Part shown: positions 50,864-59,867 of the stretch, one piece after another
Numbering within the stretch: the stretch's first letter is position 1
Layout: each line of letters begins with the position of its first letter
NCBI GenBank assembly: GCA_013388905.1
Contig: JACAEI010000039.1
Span: 1 to 64,000 of the forward strand
DNA length: 64,000 bases
From: Candidatus Bathyarchaeota archaeon
Lineage (GTDB): Archaea > Thermoproteota > Bathyarchaeia > Bathyarchaeales > Bathycorpusculaceae
Direction: 5' to 3'
Notes under the pieces: generated by a model
The model's database searches: none
What the model saw: the letters and a program-made list of their open reading frames with translations, nothing else
What the model was told of the DNA's origin: nothing
Translations under genes and position numbers: made by a program

Positions 50864-51664
50864 ATATTCAATTACGCCTTCTAAAATGATTTTTCCGTCT
50901 CCATATTGTGGCATCTGCGTTTGTCTTGTCCAGTCTGGCTGCTGCCACCAATAGAAGGCTCTTTCGGGATGTGGCATTAAACCAAAAATTGTTCCTTCCG
51001 CATTACATATGCCCGCTATGTCATGAAATGAACCATTCGGATTTGTTGGAAAGCTACCCTCAGCATATTCGCCCTTTTTGTCGCAGTAACGAAAAACTAG
51101 CTGGTCGTTCTCGTAAAGTCTCTCCAAAAACTGGTCTTGTTTTTCTTTTGTAAATAAGAATCTGCCTTCCGAATGGGCCACTGGCACATGAAGAACTTTT
51201 CCTTTCGGAATATTCCATGTAAATACGCATTTTCCTTGGTTTTCTTGTTTAAGGTAAATCCAACGACAATTATAGCCTGGTGGCAAATTCATCGTCAACG
51301 TAGCCTCTGGATACGGGCTCATTTTACTAAAGCTTGGTAGCAGACCTGCCTCAACAAGCACTTGAAAACCGTTGCAGATGCCAAGAATCGGTCGATTTTC
51401 ATTAACGAAGGCTTTCAATTCTTTGCCAAGTTTCGCCAATATCCACTTAGCCCATATAGCGCCTGCACGCACGTAATCGCCGTATGAGAAGCCGCCTGGA
51501 AAAACCAAAACATGATATTGTAAGAGATTTCGACGCCTAACTACTTCATTAGCGTGTATAATATCTGTCTGAACGCCTAATTCTTCAAAAGCTCGTTTAG
51601 TTTCAGCGTCACAGTTTGTGCCGCCAACGCGTAAAACACAAACTTTAATCTCTTCCCGCTTCAT
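50846..51664 (-). CDS. purQ: FGAM synthase, glutaminase subunit
   Basis: Class I glutamine amidotransferase subunit. It shows VCVLRVGGTNCDAETKRAFE, FPGGFSYGDYVRAGAIWAK, the nucleophile LGICNGFQVLVEAGLLP, VPVAHSEGRF and the final LMPHPERAF (His-Glu). 272 aa. It overlaps purL by 4 nt at its start. Confidence 0.97.
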   Translation of the reverse strand: MKREEIKVCVLRVGGTNCDAETKRAFEELGVQTDIIHANEVVRRRNLLQYHVLVFPGGFSYGDYVRAGAIWAKWILAKLGKELKAFVNENRPILGICNGFQVLVEAGLLPSFSKMSPYPEATLTMNLPPGYNCRWIYLKQENQGKCVFTWNIPKGKVLHVPVAHSEGRFLFTKEKQDQFLERLYENDQLVFRYCDKKGEYAEGSFPTNPNGSFHDIAGICNAEGTIFGLMPHPERAFYWWQQPDWTRQTQMPQYGDGKIILEGVIEYLTKKF

Positions 51665-54048
51665 GCTAAAACACCACTGCTAAAAGTACGTTTCCAACTT
51701 GTTGACAAATCGCTTAGCGATGCATCTATAACGGCTTTGTCATTCAACCCGTAAATACATAGCCGCTGAGTCTTAGTGACTTTACCTATCTCTGCACAAG
51801 CTTTGTCATTCATTAAAGCCTCAAACTCCGTTTTTGCTTCTTGCGAAACCTCTACCAAAAAGCGGCTGTTAGATTCCGAGAATAAGGCAAAATCGTTGCG
51901 GCTTACGTTTCTCTTTGGTACCTTCTGCAAATATAGCTCCATTCCATAGCCACCTGCAAAAGCCATCTCAGCTGCAGACACACCTAAGCCGCCTTCTGAC
52001 AAGTCGTGGCAAGCTTTCACAAGTCCCAAATCAATAGCTCTCGTAATAGTTGCGAATATTTTTCTTGCATTTGCAGAGCGCACCTGCGGCACATTTCTTC
52101 CTACAAAACCCTTCAGCTTATAGTATTCTGAGCCCCCCAGTTCTGCGTAAGTTTTTCCAACAATATATATGGAATCCTTTGGTGCTTTAACATCCATTGA
52201 AACAGCTAAGCGGATGTCAGGCACGATACCTAAAGCTGTGATTAGAAGCGTTGGCGTTATGGGTCCAAGTGGAGATTCATTGTATAGGCTGTCCTTACCA
52301 GAGATAAAAGGTGTCTTAAAGGCTGTTGCAAAATCGTAGCATGCTTCGCAAGCTTTCACAAGGCTGCCTAGCCTTTCTGACTTTTCAGGATTGCCCCACG
52401 TGAAATTGTCAAGTAACGCGATTCTTCTGCCGCCAACCGCCACGTTATTCCTTATTGCTTCGTCTATGGCAGAAGCAGCCATCCAATAAGCGTCTATTTT
52501 TCCATAATTTGGGTTCATTCCACACGAAATTGCTACGCCTTTCCAAGAGCCCTTTAAAGGCTTTATGATCGCCGCATCATTCGGTCCAGCCCATTCGCCT
52601 TGAAGAGGCTTAAGCACAGTGTTTCCTTTCACTTCGTGGTCGTAAGAACGTATTACGTTTTCTTTGCTGGCGATGTTGGGTGAAACTAAAAGCTGCAAAA
52701 GCGTTTCAGTCAAGTTTTTTGGTTCAGGAAAAAATGGCTCCTTGAAAGTTACGGGCTTGAATTCTGCTTTTTTCGTGGTTTTGGGCGGTTTAAATAGGAA
52801 TGGAATGTCCATGTCTGCAACTTTTTCGCCTTGATAATAAATCTGCAATATGTTATCGGCTGTGTATTTGCCAATAACAGACGCTTCAACATCTTCATTT
52901 TCGAAAATTTCCAAAACCTTTTCCAAATTAGCCAAAGGAACAGCTAATAGCATGCGCTCTTGCGATTCGGAAACATAAATCTCCCATGGCGCTAAATCCT
53001 CGTATTTCAATGGAACTTTTTCAAGCTCTACAACAGCCCCGCAGCCAAACCTTTTGGCTGTTTCGCCAACTGCAGACGACAAGCCACCGCCGCCTAAATC
53101 CGTAATCGCAGAGGCTAGCTCAAGGTCGCGAATCGCTATTATCGCTCTTTTAAGCTTCTCCTCCTCAATAGGATTTGCAATTTGAACAGCTGGCCTTGAA
53201 ATTTCCTCTGATTTCCCTGTCAGTTCTGCAGATGCAAAAGTTACGCCGTGAATGCCGTCGCGACCCGTTTTTCCCCCGGCTAAAACGATTATGTCGCTTG
53301 GTGTGACGTTTCTCCTAAACTTTTTCAGAGGAAGCAAGCCAATGCAGCCACAGTAGACAACAACGTTTCCAGTATAGCTTTCGTCAAAGTATATTGCGCC
53401 ATTAACTGTTGGAATTCCCATGTTGTTGCCGTAACTTCCTATACCAGCTACAACACCCATGTAAACGTATTTTGGATGCTTCACACCCGTCGGAAGCTTT
53501 TCATACTCAAAATCCAATGGACCAAAACCTAAAACATCTGTGCATGCGATTGGATCTGCCCAGACGCCTAGAATGTCGCGGATGACACCGCCAACGCCAG
53601 TAGCTGCACCTCCAAAAGGCTCTATTGCAGACGGGTGATTATGCGTTTCAACTTTGATCGCTACGCCATAATCTCTATCAAAACGAATTATCCCTGCATT
53701 GTCTTCAAAAACTGAAAAGCACCATTTCGGGTTGATTTCCTCAACAACTTTAACAATATATGTTTTAAAGAGCCCGTCAATTTCTTTTTCTCCCGCTTTT
53801 ATTTTTCCTTTAAAGGTTTTGTGGAAACAATGTTCGGACCATGTTTGCCCAATAGTCTGAAGTTCAACATCTGTTGGATTTCGTTTCTTATCTCTGAAAT
53901 ACTGCCTAACAGCTTTCATTTCCTGTAGATTCAAGCCTATTCCAAGCCCTCTGCTTACTTCCAGAAGTTGCTGGTCTGTAGCCTTAACTAAGTCTATTTC
54001 GAAAAGCAAAAATGGTGTTCTTCTGCGAATGTAAAGGTTTGCGCTCAT
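51661..54048 (-). CDS. purL: FGAM synthase, large subunit
   Basis: Small-type PurL working with PurQ and PurS. Signatures: VELQTIGQTWSEHCFHKTFK, VKVETHNHPSAIEPFGGAATGVGG (in part), ILGVWADPIACTDVLGFGP, SAITDLGGGGLSSAVGE, SGKDSLYNE and ACHDLSEGGLGVSAAEMAFAGG (in part). 795 aa. Its start overlaps purS by 4 nt. Confidence 0.97.
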   Translation of the reverse strand: MSANLYIRRRTPFLLFEIDLVKATDQQLLEVSRGLGIGLNLQEMKAVRQYFRDKKRNPTDVELQTIGQTWSEHCFHKTFKGKIKAGEKEIDGLFKTYIVKVVEEINPKWCFSVFEDNAGIIRFDRDYGVAIKVETHNHPSAIEPFGGAATGVGGVIRDILGVWADPIACTDVLGFGPLDFEYEKLPTGVKHPKYVYMGVVAGIGSYGNNMGIPTVNGAIYFDESYTGNVVVYCGCIGLLPLKKFRRNVTPSDIIVLAGGKTGRDGIHGVTFASAELTGKSEEISRPAVQIANPIEEEKLKRAIIAIRDLELASAITDLGGGGLSSAVGETAKRFGCGAVVELEKVPLKYEDLAPWEIYVSESQERMLLAVPLANLEKVLEIFENEDVEASVIGKYTADNILQIYYQGEKVADMDIPFLFKPPKTTKKAEFKPVTFKEPFFPEPKNLTETLLQLLVSPNIASKENVIRSYDHEVKGNTVLKPLQGEWAGPNDAAIIKPLKGSWKGVAISCGMNPNYGKIDAYWMAASAIDEAIRNNVAVGGRRIALLDNFTWGNPEKSERLGSLVKACEACYDFATAFKTPFISGKDSLYNESPLGPITPTLLITALGIVPDIRLAVSMDVKAPKDSIYIVGKTYAELGGSEYYKLKGFVGRNVPQVRSANARKIFATITRAIDLGLVKACHDLSEGGLGVSAAEMAFAGGYGMELYLQKVPKRNVSRNDFALFSESNSRFLVEVSQEAKTEFEALMNDKACAEIGKVTKTQRLCIYGLNDKAVIDASLSDLSTSWKRTFSSGVLA

Positions 54049-54296
54049 CTTTCCTCCTCTATTACAATCGCGTAATTATCTTTCGTTGGATTCGCCAAAA
54101 GTCGCTTACACATCTCTTCAGCCTTGTTTTCAGCCTCTTTTCTGGACGTTGCCTCAAGAACTACATTATAGACTTTGCTAACGTTTACTGCTTCTACCCT
54201 GTAGCCAAGCTCCTTCAATAAGCGAGCCGTAGTTTCGCCTTCAGGGTCACTGTGTCCAGGCTTAAGACTAACTTCAATTTTCACGCAGTATCTCAT
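54045..54296 (-). CDS. purS: FGAM synthase subunit PurS
   Basis: Small subunit that bridges PurL and PurQ. MRYCVKIEVSLKPGHSDPEG, TARLLKELGYRVEAVNVSKV and CKRLLANPTKDNYAIVIEE match PurS. I use ATG 54296 (83 aa, the family length), although the frame opens earlier at TTG 54344. A TATA box sits about 26 nt before that ATG, fitting leaderless transcription. Confidence 0.93.
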   Translation of the reverse strand: MRYCVKIEVSLKPGHSDPEGETTARLLKELGYRVEAVNVSKVYNVVLEATSRKEAENKAEEMCKRLLANPTKDNYAIVIEEER

Positions 54297-54318
54297 AGTT
54301 TCAGTCTGGACTTTAACG

Positions 54319-54327
54319 AATTTAAAC
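54319..54327 (-). promoter_or_regulatory. Internal TATA box for purS-purL-purQ
   Basis: GTTTAAATT on the minus strand, centred about 27 nt upstream of the purS ATG. It predicts transcription starting within 2-3 nt of that codon, giving the purS-L-Q block its own promoter. Confidence 0.45.
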
Positions 54328-54353
54328 GCTTTTATCATTAACAAAGCAAATAA

Positions 54354-55433
54354 CTATTTCAAAACTATTTTTTTGCCTTTGTAAAATATTTTGATTCCTT
54401 TAGACTCTGTTATTTGACCTATCTGGTCAGCCTTCACTCTGGTTTTTGCTAAAATGTCTAGTGCCTTATCGTTATTTGCCTCGTCTACTATTATTGCGAA
54501 GCCCCATCCCATGTTGAACGTCTTAAACATTTCTTCATTAGTTATCGTTCCGCCCAAGTTTGAAGCAGTTTTCTGAATTAGCTCAAAAATTGGCTGTGGG
54601 CTGAAACTGTCAAATTTGAAACCTATGCTCTTGGAAAACTTTGTTAGGCGGTTGAATTTCAAGTAGGCGTCGCCAGTAATGTGCACTGCAGCTTTCACTT
54701 TAAGCTCTTCATAGACCTTGAGCATTGGTTTAACATATATTGCAGTGGGCTCCAAGACTTCATGCACTATTTCTTTTTCTAATTCTTCCGGGATGTCGTA
54801 AGGCTCGTATTTTCCGCCCCATTGTTTAAAAAGAATTTTCCTTGCAAGAGAAACTCCGTTGCTGTGAATTCCAGAGCTTCTCAAACCAATAATAGCGTCG
54901 CCGGGTTGTATGTTTCTTCCCGAAATTATCCTTTCGTTGACAACTTCGCCTACTGCCGCGATAACAATGTCAAATCCTTTGCCATTCGCTAATCCTTTGA
55001 GGATTTCCGCCACATCGCCTATCTCTCCACTTGGCACTACGCATTCAGCTTCAACTGCTCCTTTCATTATGCCTTTTAGCAGTTCTTTAACTAAAATTGG
55101 ATTTGAAACTTGGACATGAATATTGTCCGCAATCGCGAAAGGCTTGGCTCCAGAACGTATGACGTCGTTTACAGCCATAGCTACACCGTCGATACCTATC
55201 GTGTCGTATTTTTCGGCTAATTGCGCAACAAGCACTTTTGTTCCAATTTCCTCAATAACAAAGTCTAAATAGCGATTTTCTCCAAAAGGAAAAATTTGTC
55301 CGTAAGGAAGCGTAACCACTTTGCCATATCTGCTGAATCCATAGGTTTTTTCAAGAGTTTGTAAGGCTTTTTTAGATTCAGCCCTTAGTTTTCTGTCAAC
55401 ACCAGCAGCAGCATATGTGAATTTCTTGGGCAA
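54354..55433 (-). CDS. purM: Phosphoribosylformylglycinamidine cyclo-ligase
   Basis: Makes AIR from FGAM with ATP. It shows TYAAAGVDRKLRAESKKALQ, LPYGQIFPFGENRYLDFVIE, YDTIGIDGVAMAVNDVIRSG, GLRSSGIHSNGVSLARKIL and NMGWGFAIIVDEA. 359 aa. First gene of the purM-S-L-Q block; purS follows 58 nt later. Confidence 0.96.
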   Translation of the reverse strand: MPKKFTYAAAGVDRKLRAESKKALQTLEKTYGFSRYGKVVTLPYGQIFPFGENRYLDFVIEEIGTKVLVAQLAEKYDTIGIDGVAMAVNDVIRSGAKPFAIADNIHVQVSNPILVKELLKGIMKGAVEAECVVPSGEIGDVAEILKGLANGKGFDIVIAAVGEVVNERIISGRNIQPGDAIIGLRSSGIHSNGVSLARKILFKQWGGKYEPYDIPEELEKEIVHEVLEPTAIYVKPMLKVYEELKVKAAVHITGDAYLKFNRLTKFSKSIGFKFDSFSPQPIFELIQKTASNLGGTITNEEMFKTFNMGWGFAIIVDEANNDKALDILAKTRVKADQIGQITESKGIKIFYKGKKIVLK

Positions 55434-55586
55434 TATTATTCCCTCATTAGCGTCTGTTCTTCACACTTAGGCAAGGCTATTTCTTCGAGTCTGCAGAAAT
55501 AACAGTTTTGCTCCGACACCCTCTATTGTGCAGAAAAGCACATATCTCTCAAACACCTTATATTTTAATGGTGGGGGAGAAACGGC

Positions 55587-55880
55587 ATGTTCGCAAGGTT
55601 GTTCTTGTTCTCTAACATATTGCAAGCATTCAAGTACAGAGACAGAGTAACAATCATGAGCGACATTCTCAAAACCGTCAAAAAATCTAGAGAAGGAAGA
55701 AGAAAGACACAGATAATGCAAAGCGCCAACCTAAACTACATTCAAACCAAGAAATATCTTAACTATATGTACAACTGTGGGTTTCTGATGATTACTCAAA
55801 GAGAAACTTACATAATAACAGAAAAAGGTTCTAGGTTTCTCCAGCTAATCGAAATGCAGAAAATTAAGAATTTAAGATAG
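55587..55880 (+). CDS. Small winged-helix regulator
   Basis: A 97-residue winged helix of the archaeal ArnR1/HTH_45 kind: RDRVTIMSDILKTVKKSREG, KTQIMQSANLNYIQTKKYLNYM and ITQRETYIITEKGSRFLQL. GGGGAG lies 7 nt before the ATG. It is divergent from purM and converges on korC (9-nt overlap), so it may regulate purine genes or itself. Target unknown. Confidence 0.8.
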   Translation: MFARLFLFSNILQAFKYRDRVTIMSDILKTVKKSREGRRKTQIMQSANLNYIQTKKYLNYMYNCGFLMITQRETYIITEKGSRFLQLIEMQKIKNLR

Positions 55881-56396
55881 GCTTCTGCCCTTTCTGAATG
55901 CTTCTTTATTTATATCGGCAACTTTTTTTCCTAGAGTATCTTCTATGGCTTTTTCTGTGGCTTTGACGCTTATGCCTATTGTCTTTGTTAATGCTCCCAG
56001 TATAAGCATATTTGCATATATTTTTGCTCCAAACATTCTTTCTGCTTCTTCTGTAGCAGGGATTTTGTATGTTTTTGCTCTTGTTTCTGGAATTTTCTTT
56101 ACATATGTGCTGTCAACAATTAACACGCCTTCTTCCTTCAAATCTTTCAGGTACTTGTCTAAAGCTTCTTGACTTATTGCTGCCAGCACATCGCTTTTTC
56201 TAACGGCTGGGAAACCTATTTTGTCATTTGAAATTATGACTTCGCTTTTGGCTGCGCTTCCTCGAGCTTCTGCTCCGTAGCTTTGTGTTTGAACGACGTT
56301 TTTTCCATCGTAGACTGCTGCTCTGCCCAATATTTGTCCAGCAGCTACCACGCCTTGTCCGCCCAGTCCGCTTATTCGCACTTCAATTTTTTTCAC
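55872..56396 (-). CDS. korC: 2-oxoacid:ferredoxin oxidoreductase, gamma subunit
   Basis: EVRISGLGGQGVVAAGQILG, VVQTQSYGAEARGSAAKSEV and ILVDSTYVKK-like strands mark the gamma domain of 2-oxoacid oxidoreductases. 174 aa. It overlaps korB by 4 nt and is last in the operon. Confidence 0.93.
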   Translation of the reverse strand: MKKIEVRISGLGGQGVVAAGQILGRAAVYDGKNVVQTQSYGAEARGSAAKSEVIISNDKIGFPAVRKSDVLAAISQEALDKYLKDLKEEGVLIVDSTYVKKIPETRAKTYKIPATEEAERMFGAKIYANMLILGALTKTIGISVKATEKAIEDTLGKKVADINKEAFRKGRSLS

Positions 56397-57211
56397 TTCT
56401 GTGCCTCCTTAATTGTCCGATATATAGTTTCTACAAGAGTTGGTCGTTTTCTTCGCACAAATTCGCCTACAACAATTTTTCCAGTTAAGGCTTTTTCACT
56501 CATTACCTCTGCTGATTCTATGGGAATGGCTTTTTCTTTAAACCATTTCAGCATTTCCCATGAATCTTTGAATCCTGCCCGTCTTCCATATGCTGTTAAG
56601 CATTGGCTTACGGCTTCTATGAATCTAAAACCTTGCATTCGTAGTGCCTTTTTTATTGAATCTTTGAGTTCTTTTGGGTGGGCTGTTGTCCAACGTGAAA
56701 CGTAGCAGGCTCCTGCTGTAACGGCTAGTTTCGCTGCGTCTAATGGATATTCAAAGCTTCCGTAGGGTGTTGTGGTTGTTTTTGCTTTGAATGGTGTTGT
56801 TGGGGCAACTTGCCCTCCAGTCATTCCATAAATCATGTTGTTGACCATTATGACAAGTATGTCTAGGTTTCTTCTGGCTGCGTGTATGAAGTGGCTTAAG
56901 CCTATGCCAACTATGTCGCCGTCGCCCCCGAAAACGATAACATGCAAATCAGGACGCATAAGCTTAATTCCAGTTGCCACAGGGATGCTTCTCCCATGCA
57001 AAGTATGCACAGAGTCCGCCACAAAGTGCGGTGATGGAATCCACGAAGAACAGCCGATTCCACTGCAGAAAACAAACTTGTCAAGCTTTTCATAACCTAA
57101 TTCGTTAGCTGCTCTTAAGAATTCGCTCATTACAGTAATTCCGCCGCAACCAGAGCAAAAAGGCAATAGTAAAGGTCTCAAATATTTTTTGACAGAAAAA
57201 GACTTACTCAA
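56393..57211 (-). CDS. korB: 2-oxoacid:ferredoxin oxidoreductase, beta subunit
   Basis: Binds TPP and one 4Fe-4S cluster. LPFCSGCGGITVMSEFL, VFCSGIGCSSWIP, and the TPP motif GGDGDIVGIGLSHFIHAARRN (in part) with MVNNMIYGMTGGQ. 272 aa. It lies 3 nt after korA. The set A-B-C is compatible with 2-oxoglutarate oxidation to succinyl-CoA, which sucCD could use. Confidence 0.94.
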   Translation of the reverse strand: MSKSFSVKKYLRPLLLPFCSGCGGITVMSEFLRAANELGYEKLDKFVFCSGIGCSSWIPSPHFVADSVHTLHGRSIPVATGIKLMRPDLHVIVFGGDGDIVGIGLSHFIHAARRNLDILVIMVNNMIYGMTGGQVAPTTPFKAKTTTTPYGSFEYPLDAAKLAVTAGACYVSRWTTAHPKELKDSIKKALRMQGFRFIEAVSQCLTAYGRRAGFKDSWEMLKWFKEKAIPIESAEVMSEKALTGKIVVGEFVRRKRPTLVETIYRTIKEAQK

Positions 57212-57214
57212 CTC

Positions 57215-58354
57215 TTAAGCACTCTCCTCTATCTTTTCAAGCAATTCTTCTGGCGTGATTAATTCTCCGCCGCCAATCTTGTTAAGCGGTATAACATCTG
57301 CCCTACCGTTAGAAACGCGCTGAACCTCGTAGAATATTTGTTTTAGATTCATTTCTGGGACGATTATTTTCTTTGCAGTTTCTGTCAACTGTCTAACAAT
57401 TTTTTCTGGGAAAGGCCAAATGCTCCTTAAGCGAGTGTATCCAATTTTTAATCCTTTAGCCTCAGCTTTTTCAACGGCTTCATAGATTGCTCGTGAAGTG
57501 CAGCCAAAGGAGACAATGCCTATTTCGCAGTCGTCGATTTTGTAGGTTTCAACATCAGCTAACTTCTCTGCTTGACTTTGAATTTTGTTGTTAAGTCTCT
57601 CTACAAGTTGTCTATGCTCTTGGGCGTCAGCGGTGAAACGTATCCCATAAGCGTCGTGTGTTGACCCAGTGACTGCCACGTTGAATCCTTCACCAACTGC
57701 TGGCATGGGCGGAATATCTTGTAACCCAAAAAATGCCTTCTCATACGGTTCCGGCTTCTTTCTATTGATTACTTCCATGTTTTTTGCTATTGGAATGACT
57801 ATTTTTTCTCTCATATGTGCAACTATTTCGTCAGCCAGAAGAATTATAGGCGTGCGGTATCTCTCAGCTAGATTGAAGGCTTTGATTGTCAATTCGAACA
57901 TTTCCTGTACAGAATTTGGCGACAGCACAATCGATGAATAGTCACCATGAGTCCCCCAGCGTGATTGCATGACGTCTCCTTGTCCACACTTAGTTGCCTG
58001 TCCAGTGCTTGGTCCAAGCCTCTGAACGTCAACGATGACGCATGGAGTTTCTGTCATGAACGCCCAGCCTATAGTCTCTTGCATTAAGTCGAAACCCGGT
58101 CCTGACGTTGCTGTCATAGCCTTGAATCCAGCCCAGCTTGCCCCTACAGCTGCTCCTATTGAGGCTAATTCGTCTTCCATTTGGATGGCTACGCCGCCAA
58201 CTTGTGGAAGTCTTTCTGCTAAATGCTCTGCGATTTCGCTTGCTGGTGTTATGGGATATCCAGCAAAGAATTTGCATCCCGCTATTACTGCTGCTTCGGC
58301 ACAGGCTTCGTTGCCCTGCCAAAAACGTATATTTTCTCTTCGAAGTTGTTTCAA
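57215..58354 (-). CDS. korA: 2-oxoacid:ferredoxin oxidoreductase, alpha subunit
   Basis: FWQGNEACAEAAVIAGCKFF, GYPITPASEIAEHLAERLP, TSGPGFDLMQETIGWAFMTE, RLGPSTGQATKCGQGDVMQS and the domain II region IVSFGCTSRAIYEAVEKAEA fit the KorA branch. 379 aa. No ferredoxin-like delta subunit is encoded beside it. Substrate preference (2-oxoglutarate) is the usual label, not proven here. Confidence 0.93.
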   Translation of the reverse strand: MKQLRRENIRFWQGNEACAEAAVIAGCKFFAGYPITPASEIAEHLAERLPQVGGVAIQMEDELASIGAAVGASWAGFKAMTATSGPGFDLMQETIGWAFMTETPCVIVDVQRLGPSTGQATKCGQGDVMQSRWGTHGDYSSIVLSPNSVQEMFELTIKAFNLAERYRTPIILLADEIVAHMREKIVIPIAKNMEVINRKKPEPYEKAFFGLQDIPPMPAVGEGFNVAVTGSTHDAYGIRFTADAQEHRQLVERLNNKIQSQAEKLADVETYKIDDCEIGIVSFGCTSRAIYEAVEKAEAKGLKIGYTRLRSIWPFPEKIVRQLTETAKKIIVPEMNLKQIFYEVQRVSNGRADVIPLNKIGGGELITPEELLEKIEESA

Positions 58355-58448
58355 ACGTGTTCTCCTCTAGACAAGGCTTGAGATTTTAACCTAAAAGGTT
58401 TTATCTTCTATTTTCGTTGATTGGTATTTCTAAAAAGGTGAATAAAAG

Positions 58449-59867
58449 ATGAACGAAGATATTGTTGACTATGCTTTGAATTATGCGCAGAAGAAGGGCG
58501 TTGAATACGCTGAAGTGCGAGCGCAAAGTCAAACAGAAGAAGTTCTTTTGCTTAGAAGTGGGATTCTAGAAACATATGTCTCAGCAGTTGACAGCGGATT
58601 TTGCGTGCGACTTATAGCTAATGGTGGTATAGGTTTTGCTTCAACAAACAAGTGGACAAAAGAAGAGGCTAAAGAAATAATGGACCTAGCTCTAAAATAT
58701 GCAAGAGCAGCAAACAGGAAAGAGAAGATAACTTTTGCTGAAGAAAAAGGTGTGGAAACAAAGTGGGTTGTAAACCAAAAAAAGAAGATAGAAGATGTTT
58801 CACCCGAAGAGAAAATCGCAAGTTTTGTGGATATTGATAAGGCTTTGACTTCATGTGGCGTGAAGATTGCTGCTACGATGTCTCAATGCACAATTAATTT
58901 GACATCAAAGTATTATGTTAACTCAGAAGGTTCACGTATTTCTGCGTTTGTTCCGAAAATAGGCGCTTTTTTTCTAATAACAGTTGCTGAGCAAGGAAAA
59001 ACCGAACAAGCATACGAACAATTTGGGTATAGCGGCGGATGGGAAGCTTTTCACAAATGGAATGTCGAAGAGAAACTGATTCACAACGCCAAAGTCCTCA
59101 GAGATGTTATAACAAAGGCGAAAGTCGTAAAACCAGGCACCATGGATTTGATTTGTGGCACTGAAGTAACTGGAATTGCAGCACACGAATCATGCGGCCA
59201 CCCAATGGAAGCAGACAGAATATTAGGGCGAGAAATGAGTCAAGCAGGAAGGTCCTTCATATACAAGGGCGGGCAGTTCTGGATCGGCTCGAGAATTGGA
59301 AGCGACTGCGTGACTATTGCTGACGACCCAACGATAGAGAATAGTTATGGCTATTTCGCCTATGATGATGAGGGCGTTAAGGCACGAAGAAGGTTCCTAT
59401 ACAAGAATGGAGTTATCAACGAGTTTTTGCATAATCGAGAAACCGCGGCTAAGCTGGGCACAAGAAGCAATGCATCTTCGCGATCCATAAACTATGATAG
59501 AGAAGCCATAGTGCGTATGTCGAACACGTTTGTCATGCCTGGAGACGCCACAGAAGAAGAACTGATTAAAGATGTTAAATATGGTGTTTACATGAAGTCC
59601 TTCACGGAATGGAACATAGATGACAAACGTTTTAACCAACGCTATGTGGGTAGAGAGGCATATCTCATAGAAAACGGCGAGCTAAAACATCCAGTTGCGA
59701 GACCGGTAATAGAAACTACTACGCTGAAGTTTTGGACTGCTGTTGACGCCGTTTCAAAAAACCTTGAATTTGATTCGGCAACTTGTGGAAAAGGTGACCC
59801 TGCTCAAGGCGTTCCAGTGTATACTGGCGGTCCGTGCATTAGACTTAGAGAGGTGTATGTGAAATGA
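58449..59867 (+). CDS. tldD: TldD-type metalloprotease
   Basis: Catalytic subunit of the TldD/TldE peptidase. The zinc motif HExxxH is AAHESCGHPMEADRILGRE. Other marks: YAEVRAQSQTEEVLLLRSG, AKVVKPGTMDLICGTEVTG, DEGVKARRRFLYKNGVINEF and the C-terminal GVPVYTGGPCIRLREVYV. 472 aa. It overlaps tldE by 4 nt, so a heterodimer is expected. Substrate unknown; relatives trim peptides. Confidence 0.95.
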   Translation: MNEDIVDYALNYAQKKGVEYAEVRAQSQTEEVLLLRSGILETYVSAVDSGFCVRLIANGGIGFASTNKWTKEEAKEIMDLALKYARAANRKEKITFAEEKGVETKWVVNQKKKIEDVSPEEKIASFVDIDKALTSCGVKIAATMSQCTINLTSKYYVNSEGSRISAFVPKIGAFFLITVAEQGKTEQAYEQFGYSGGWEAFHKWNVEEKLIHNAKVLRDVITKAKVVKPGTMDLICGTEVTGIAAHESCGHPMEADRILGREMSQAGRSFIYKGGQFWIGSRIGSDCVTIADDPTIENSYGYFAYDDEGVKARRRFLYKNGVINEFLHNRETAAKLGTRSNASSRSINYDREAIVRMSNTFVMPGDATEEELIKDVKYGVYMKSFTEWNIDDKRFNQRYVGREAYLIENGELKHPVARPVIETTTLKFWTAVDAVSKNLEFDSATCGKGDPAQGVPVYTGGPCIRLREVYVK

